Shown here: in pieces, positions 16,827 through 20,554 of the stretch
Layout of the letters: each line of letters begins with the position of its first letter
Position numbering within the stretch: the first letter of the stretch is position 1
Source of the DNA: UBA6987 sp045617825
GTDB lineage: Bacteria; Bacillota; Clostridia; Lachnospirales; Lachnospiraceae
DNA length: 20,554 bases
Reading direction: 5' to 3'
NCBI GenBank assembly: GCA_045617825.1
Contig: JAZLJI010000043.1
Location: 1 to 20,554, forward strand
The notes under the pieces: generated by a model
What the model was told of the DNA's origin: nothing
Database searches by the model: none
The model's input: the letters and a program-made list of their open reading frames with translations, nothing else
Made by a program: the position numbers and the translations under genes

Positions 16827-18062
16827 ATGAAAAAAATCAGCTTTGTGATCATAGGCGCCGGAAACCGGGGCACGAAATACGCGTCCAAGCAGCGGGAATT
16901 TCCCGAGGAGATGGAGGTCGCGGCGCTGGCGGACAACCGCAGAGAGCGGATGGACGCCCTGAACAAATGGCTGCAGCTGCCCGAGGAGCGGCTGTACCCC
17001 TCGGCGGAGGCGCTGCTGGCCGAGAAAAAGCTGGCCGACGTGGCGGTGATCGCCACCCAGGATGCCCAGCACCGGGCCCACGCCATCGCGGCGATGGAAA
17101 AGGGCTACGACCTGATCCTGGAGAAGCCCATCGCGGCAAATGAGGAGGACGTCAAGGCCATCGTGGACTGCGCGCTGCGGCTGGACCGCAAGGTGGTGGT
17201 CGGTCACGTGCTGCGCTACACGCCCTTCTACCGCAGCATTTACCGGCTGCTGAGAGAAGGCGCGGTGGGGAAGATCGAGAGCATGAGCCTGGCGGAGGAC
17301 GTGGGGTACTACCACATCGCCCACAGCTACGTCCGGGGGAACTGGCACCGGCTGGAGGACTCCAGCCCTATGATCCTGGCCAAATGCTGCCACGATCTGG
17401 ACCTGATCCTCTGGCTCAGCGGCAAACACTGCCTGAAGCTGAATTCCTTCGGCTCCCTGGATTATTTCAAGAAAGAAAATTGCCCCGAGGGCGCGGCGCC
17501 CCGCTGCCGGGACTGCCTGCTGGACTGCGTGTACCGGGCGGAGACCTTCTATCTGGGCCGCATCCCCGGCTGGCCGGCCAACGTGCTGCAGCCGGAGCCC
17601 ACGGAGGAAAACATCCTGAAAACGCTGGCGGAGACCAATTACGGGCGCTGCGTCTTTCAGATGGATAACGACGTGGTGGACCATCAGAGCGTCAACCTGC
17701 TGCTGGAGGACGGGATCACGGTGACCTTCCAGATGACCGGCTTCAACCACGAGCAGACCAGGCGCATCCGGGTACAGGGCACGAAGGGCGACCTGTGGGG
17801 GGATTTTCTGGACAAGAAGATCTACTGGCAGGCCTTCGGCGAGAAGGAACCGCATATGCTGGACGTGACCACCATCGCCACGAATTTCGAGGGCCACGGC
17901 GGCGGTGACAGCGGCCTGGTGAGAGACGCGATCCGCTATTTCCGCGGGGACGAGTTCGATTCCTCCTCCATCACCACCATCGACCGGTCAGCGGAGAGCC
18001 ACCGGATGGCATTTGCCGCGGAGCGGTCCCGCCTGTTGGGAGGGGAGACGCTGAGCCTGTAA
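16827..18062 (+). CDS. Gfo/Idh/MocA-family NAD(P)-dependent sugar oxidoreductase
   Basis: This is a cytosolic NAD(P)-dependent dehydrogenase acting on a sugar, inositol or similar polyol. The N-terminal Rossmann fold has GAGNRG at residues 10-15. The catalytic EKP is at 99-101, GHVLRY at 126-131, and HDLDLILWL, with the presumed catalytic His, at 189-197. A cysteine cluster C219, C227, C230, C234 (NCPEGAAPRCRDCLLDC) suggests a bound metal and marks a subfamily that I know only as uncharacterised oxidoreductases. The length is 411 residues. The ATG at 16827 has AAGGAG 6 bases upstream. It is transcribed alone, ending at a strong hairpin terminator. The exact substrate cannot be told. Confidence 0.87.
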   Translation: MKKISFVIIGAGNRGTKYASKQREFPEEMEVAALADNRRERMDALNKWLQLPEERLYPSAEALLAEKKLADVAVIATQDAQHRAHAIAAMEKGYDLILEKPIAANEEDVKAIVDCALRLDRKVVVGHVLRYTPFYRSIYRLLREGAVGKIESMSLAEDVGYYHIAHSYVRGNWHRLEDSSPMILAKCCHDLDLILWLSGKHCLKLNSFGSLDYFKKENCPEGAAPRCRDCLLDCVYRAETFYLGRIPGWPANVLQPEPTEENILKTLAETNYGRCVFQMDNDVVDHQSVNLLLEDGITVTFQMTGFNHEQTRRIRVQGTKGDLWGDFLDKKIYWQAFGEKEPHMLDVTTIATNFEGHGGGDSGLVRDAIRYFRGDEFDSSSITTIDRSAESHRMAFAAERSRLLGGETLSL

Positions 18063-18077
18063 GGCATAGAACGCAAA

Positions 18078-18128
18078 AAAGAAGAGTCCGGAGCATGCCG
18101 ATGAGGAACGCATGCTCCGGACTCTTTT
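18078..18128. terminator. Perfect 16-bp bidirectional terminator
   Basis: AGAGTCCGGAGCATGC (18083-18098) pairs without mismatch with 18110-18125 across an 11-base loop. The T-tract is strong on the minus strand (CTTCTTTTTT) and moderate on the plus strand (CTCTTTT). It separates the convergent oxidoreductase and PAP2 genes. Confidence 0.92.
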
Positions 18129-18144
18129 GTCTGGAAAAACAGGG

Positions 18145-18810
18145 TCATTTCCTGGGAACCAGCCACTGCACGACGGCCTTGAAGGCAGACAGCAGCGTCA
18201 GACTGATCAGGACTCCAGCGATGATGTCCGTGAACCAGTGCGCGCCGGACAGGAGCCGCCCCAGCACCGTGACGGCGATGAGGACAAGGCAAAGGGCCTT
18301 GATCAGCCGCAGGCGGGGGCTGGCCTTCAGGTAGTGATCCGCCATCAGCAGGCAGGCGCCCATCACCACCACGATCAGCATGCAGTGAGAGGAGGGGAAG
18401 GAGGCCTCCGGCTCGGTCTCACCGGGCATGAGCTGCGGCCGGTAGTTCAGCGCCAGCTTGTTGAAGAGCAGGTAGAGGCAGATCGTGACCGTATAGAGCC
18501 CACCCAGGAGAATGATCCGGAGATCCACCGCCTTCAGGCTTTTCCGCGTGATCCACTGCCATAGTCCCAGCCCGGCAAATCCCACGCAGATTGCCAGCGC
18601 CAGCAGGCCCAGTCCCTGCGTCAGGCCGTACCAGAAGGTATGAAAGCCGATGGCATCCGCAAGGGGCTTGTTGAGAAACGCCATGCCCACCAGGCTGCCC
18701 AGAGGTCCCACGGGGCGCCGGTCCACATACAGCACCAGCAGGGTGAACAGGATAGAGACGGCAGCCAGGATGAGGCTGCGGCGGAATAAGGATAATTTCG
18801 ACTGCTTCAT
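18145..18810 (-). CDS. PAP2-family membrane phosphatase
   Basis: This integral membrane lipid phosphatase of the PAP2 superfamily probably dephosphorylates undecaprenyl pyrophosphate or phosphatidic acid on the outer face. The three active-site blocks are present: K118 to NYRP (122-125), PSSH (139-142) and GRLLSGAHWFTD (184-195) with the nucleophile His191 and Asp195. About six membrane segments are seen (near 12-29, 63-85, 98-117, 143-158, 168-185, 197-215). The length is 221 residues. The ATG has CGGAGG 9 bases upstream. It appears monocistronic, with a promoter just behind the terminator of the upstream resistance-like pair. Substrate is inferred. Confidence 0.88.
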   Translation of the reverse strand: MKQSKLSLFRRSLILAAVSILFTLLVLYVDRRPVGPLGSLVGMAFLNKPLADAIGFHTFWYGLTQGLGLLALAICVGFAGLGLWQWITRKSLKAVDLRIILLGGLYTVTICLYLLFNKLALNYRPQLMPGETEPEASFPSSHCMLIVVVMGACLLMADHYLKASPRLRLIKALCLVLIAVTVLGRLLSGAHWFTDIIAGVLISLTLLSAFKAVVQWLVPRK

Positions 18811-18856
18811 GGCACATACCTCCGTATGATCCGGCAGGCCGGAGGGCCTGCACCTT

Positions 18857-18886
18857 TATTTAAGCCCGACAGGGGCCGCGCGTCAA
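18857..18886 (-). promoter_or_regulatory. Promoter of the PAP2 phosphatase gene
   Basis: Minus-strand TTGACG (18886-18881) and TAAATA (18862-18857) are spaced 18 bases apart. A perfect inverted repeat GCAGGCC-ggag-GGCCTGC (18834-18851) sits at the expected transcript start, either an operator or a leader hairpin. Confidence 0.55.
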
Positions 18887-18889
18887 GGG

Positions 18890-18945
18890 GAAAAACGTCA
18901 GGGCCCGCCGGTCCGCCGCAAAATAACGTCAAAACCGCCGGCCCT
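18890..18945 (-). terminator. Terminator after the APH-like gene
   Basis: Minus-strand AGGGCCGGCGGT (from 18945) pairs imperfectly with ACCGGCGGGCCCT (to 18900), about 11 pairs with one bulge and one mismatch across a 21-base loop. It is followed by GACGTTTTT. It lies 12 bases past the APH-like stop codon. Confidence 0.65.
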
Positions 18946-18957
18946 CCGAAACCTTAC

Positions 18958-19779
18958 TCAGAACAGCTCATCCAGCAGCAGATACCAGCGCCGCTTGTCC
19001 GGGTCCTCCCGGATGCCCAGCGCCTCATACAGCAGGCCCTCCCGATACCAGGGATACCGGGGACCGCCGTAGGCTCCGGTGGCATTGCTCCTGAGGCTCC
19101 GGTCCAGCAGAGCCAGATCGCGCCATTTGTCGCCGACGCCCATGTCTCCCAGGTCGATGAAGCCGCTGACCCGGCCCCGGTCCAGGAAAAGATTCGGCAG
19201 GCACAGGTCTCCGTGGGACAGGACCGGCTCGGCCGCGGGTCTGTTTTCCTCCAGCCAGAGCAGCAGGGCCTCCGGGTCCCTGAAGCCGCCCGGCCCGAAG
19301 GTCTCCGGCTCCACGCTGTCCGGGTCAAAGAGCCGGTGCTCCACTAGGTACCGGGCCTCCGCCAACTCCTGCTCGACGGTCCTTGCCCGGGGACAGCCGG
19401 CGGTATCCGTTTGCCAAAGGAGGCTTACCGCCTCCGCCAGTCCCTCCAGCAGGACCCCGGGCCGCTCCAGATAATAGGCGTCGCAGGACATCCGCCCCGG
19501 CACTCTGCTCATGAGCAGGTACTGCAGGCCCCCTTCCTCGGCAAATTCCAGCACCTCCGGCACCGGCAGCTTCCCCATGAGCCAGCGCATGACGGAAACG
19601 GTCTCCGCGTTCTGCGCGCAGGAGGGCTCGATCTTCAGGACCGTGTCCTCATAGAGGATCACCTTGGCCCGGGACATCCCGATGCCGTCGGCGGAAAAGG
19701 CTTTGTTCCCGATCCGCTTAGCCAGACCGGCAGGCAGGGACAGGCCCCAGCGGTCTAACAGCTCCTGTGTCTTTGTCAT
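18958..19779 (-). CDS. APH(3')-like aminoglycoside phosphotransferase family protein
   Basis: This kinase-fold protein resembles aminoglycoside 3'-O-phosphotransferases, which inactivate kanamycin-type drugs with ATP. ATP-site Lys49 is in VLKI, a likely helix Glu is at 59 (NAET), catalytic-loop HGDLCLPN is at 189-196 (Asp191, Asn196), and FIDLGD with metal-binding Asp209 is at 207-212, followed by GDKWRDLALLDRS. The final LLLDELF matches the C-terminus of APH(3')-IIIa. The active-site numbering falls within one residue of that enzyme (D190, N195, D208), and the length is 273 against 264. Overall similarity looks moderate, so true resistance is not assured; another small substrate is possible. 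The ATG overlaps the stop of the GNAT gene (ATGA). Confidence 0.85.
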   Translation of the reverse strand: MTKTQELLDRWGLSLPAGLAKRIGNKAFSADGIGMSRAKVILYEDTVLKIEPSCAQNAETVSVMRWLMGKLPVPEVLEFAEEGGLQYLLMSRVPGRMSCDAYYLERPGVLLEGLAEAVSLLWQTDTAGCPRARTVEQELAEARYLVEHRLFDPDSVEPETFGPGGFRDPEALLLWLEENRPAAEPVLSHGDLCLPNLFLDRGRVSGFIDLGDMGVGDKWRDLALLDRSLRSNATGAYGGPRYPWYREGLLYEALGIREDPDKRRWYLLLDELF

Positions 19780-20321
19780 GGCTGCGCTCCTCCGGCGACG
19801 GGCAGCGCCAGCTCATACATCCGGAACGCGGTCAGGCCGGTGTCCTCGTAGAACAGGGCCTTGGTCGCGACGTACTGAAAGCCCATGCCGGTGTAGAGGC
19901 GCTCCGCGGCCAGGTTCCCGCTCAGGATGTCCAGCCGCACCGCCTTCTTCCCGGCAGCCTCCGCCAGCCCGATCAGCTCCCGGACAAGCTGTCTGCCGAG
20001 GCCCTTGCCCTGCTCGGCGGGCGCCACGGCCAGCGCGTGGGGGACCAGGACCTCCTCCCGGGCACAGCGGCAGCGCCACGGCAGCCCCTCGTAGCCCTCG
20101 TTCCACAGGCTGTTCAGGATCACGCAGGCGAGCGGCCCGTCCGCGCCGTCGATCACATACAGCTCGCCGCGGTCAAGGCTTTCCTGCAGAAAACTGTCCG
20201 CGGGATAGATGCCCTTCTTCCAGCCGACGGTATCCTGCCGTCCCTGCATCTGATCGATGAGATCCCAGTAAAACTTCCGGATCCCGGTAAATTCCGCGGC
20301 ATTTGCCCGGCGCATGCGCAT
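19776..20321 (-). CDS. GNAT-family N-acetyltransferase
   Basis: GNAT enzymes transfer an acetyl group from acetyl-CoA to an amine. The acetyl-CoA loop QGKGLGR is at residues 104-110 after the strand VPHALAVAP, and the late RLYTGMGFQYV (141-151) is the usual motif B region. The length is 181 residues. The ATG has GGAGG 7 bases upstream. The gene is coupled by a 4-base overlap to the APH-like gene, so the two are probably one functional unit, possibly against an aminoglycoside or another amine-containing compound. Substrate is unknown. No convincing promoter was found in the 67 bp upstream. Confidence 0.85.
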   Translation of the reverse strand: MRMRRANAAEFTGIRKFYWDLIDQMQGRQDTVGWKKGIYPADSFLQESLDRGELYVIDGADGPLACVILNSLWNEGYEGLPWRCRCAREEVLVPHALAVAPAEQGKGLGRQLVRELIGLAEAAGKKAVRLDILSGNLAAERLYTGMGFQYVATKALFYEDTGLTAFRMYELALPVAGGAQP

Positions 20322-20388
20322 AAGCTGTCCTCCGATCTGTTAATGTCGTTCCTCCGGGAGAAGAGGGGCCTGCCGCGGCCTCGGCGGC

Positions 20389-20554
20389 TTATTGCCTGCT
20401 CAGCAGGCATACCGTCTCATCTTGCGTATCATTGTCCAAACACATTTCAAAGTCTTCCTCGATAATCGGAAGCTTGAATTTGATGGATTTCAGCCACTGT
20501 CCATTCGGTTGACGTTCCTCATATATCTGAATCTCATCAATGAGCGTTTCAACG
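20389..20554 (-). CDS. Serine recombinase, C-terminal end (cut by window edge)
   Basis: Reading from the right edge to the TAA at 20391-20389 gives 54 residues. They include VETLIDEIQIYEERQPNGQW at the edge, KFKLPIIEEDFE, then LDNDTQDETVCLLSRQ at the very end. This pattern matches what I recall of the C-terminus of large serine recombinases of Clostridia mobile elements (the region after the zinc-ribbon and coiled coil). The catalytic domain is outside the window, so activity cannot be judged. Base composition is 45 percent GC (27 of 60 at both 20401-20460 and 20461-20520), well below the adjacent GNAT gene, which supports a separate origin. Confidence 0.75.
   Translation of the reverse strand, partial: VETLIDEIQIYEERQPNGQWLKSIKFKLPIIEEDFEMCLDNDTQDETVCLLSRQ

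Noticed and set aside
16776..17897. A 373-codon minus-strand ORF opposite the oxidoreductase gene
   Set aside because: It is a shadow of a gene with clear dinucleotide-binding and EKP motifs; composition is rich in Val, Gln, His and Arg without domains.

Overview
The window reads as chromosomal DNA from a fairly high-GC member of the Clostridia (Bacillota). The basis is the gene content: ATP-type PEP carboxykinase, a DNA polymerase I without proofreading residues, a YhaO/YhaN-like SbcD/SbcC pair, AzlC/AzlD, a LicC-like cytidylyltransferase, strong AGGAGG ribosome binding sites and near-consensus sigma-A promoters. A gut lineage is plausible, but I cannot name a genus.

Layout from left to right. 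(1) 1-660, minus: N-terminal part of pckA, with about 350 bp upstream holding two promoter candidates and a long leader. (2) 1013-3939, minus: a two-gene nuclease operon, an SbcD/YhaO-like phosphoesterase and a short SbcC/YhaN-like ATPase with a hydrophobic hairpin in its coiled coil. (3) 4214-7574, plus: a three-gene sugar-nucleotide operon. It encodes a protein joining a FlaA1/CapD-like membrane domain to a NahK-like sugar kinase, then a GlmU-N-like uridylyltransferase, then a LicC-like cytidylyltransferase. It ends in a long bidirectional terminator. (4) 7782-12839, minus: one 1685-residue ORF with no recognisable domain, lower in GC than its neighbours, 55 bp behind polA. (5) 12895-15489, minus: polA. 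(6) 15706-16708, plus: azlC-azlD, divergent from polA. (7) 16827-18062, plus: a Gfo/Idh/MocA oxidoreductase with a Cys cluster, meeting a PAP2 phosphatase (minus) at a perfect 16-bp hairpin terminator. (8) 18958-20321, minus: a GNAT acetyltransferase and an APH(3')-like phosphotransferase in a translationally coupled pair. (9) 20389-20554, minus: the C-terminal end of a serine recombinase, clearly AT-richer than the DNA beside it, so the right edge probably touches a mobile element.

How parts may work together: the membrane-kinase fusion and the GlmU-like enzyme could make a UDP-N-acetylhexosamine at the membrane from a free sugar, and the LicC-like enzyme could supply CDP-choline or a similar donor for a surface glycan. 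This is inference; no glycosyltransferase or LicD gene lies in the window. The strongest candidates for something undescribed are the giant ORF and the membrane-domain/kinase fusion. No tRNA, rRNA, CRISPR array or complete insertion sequence was seen.
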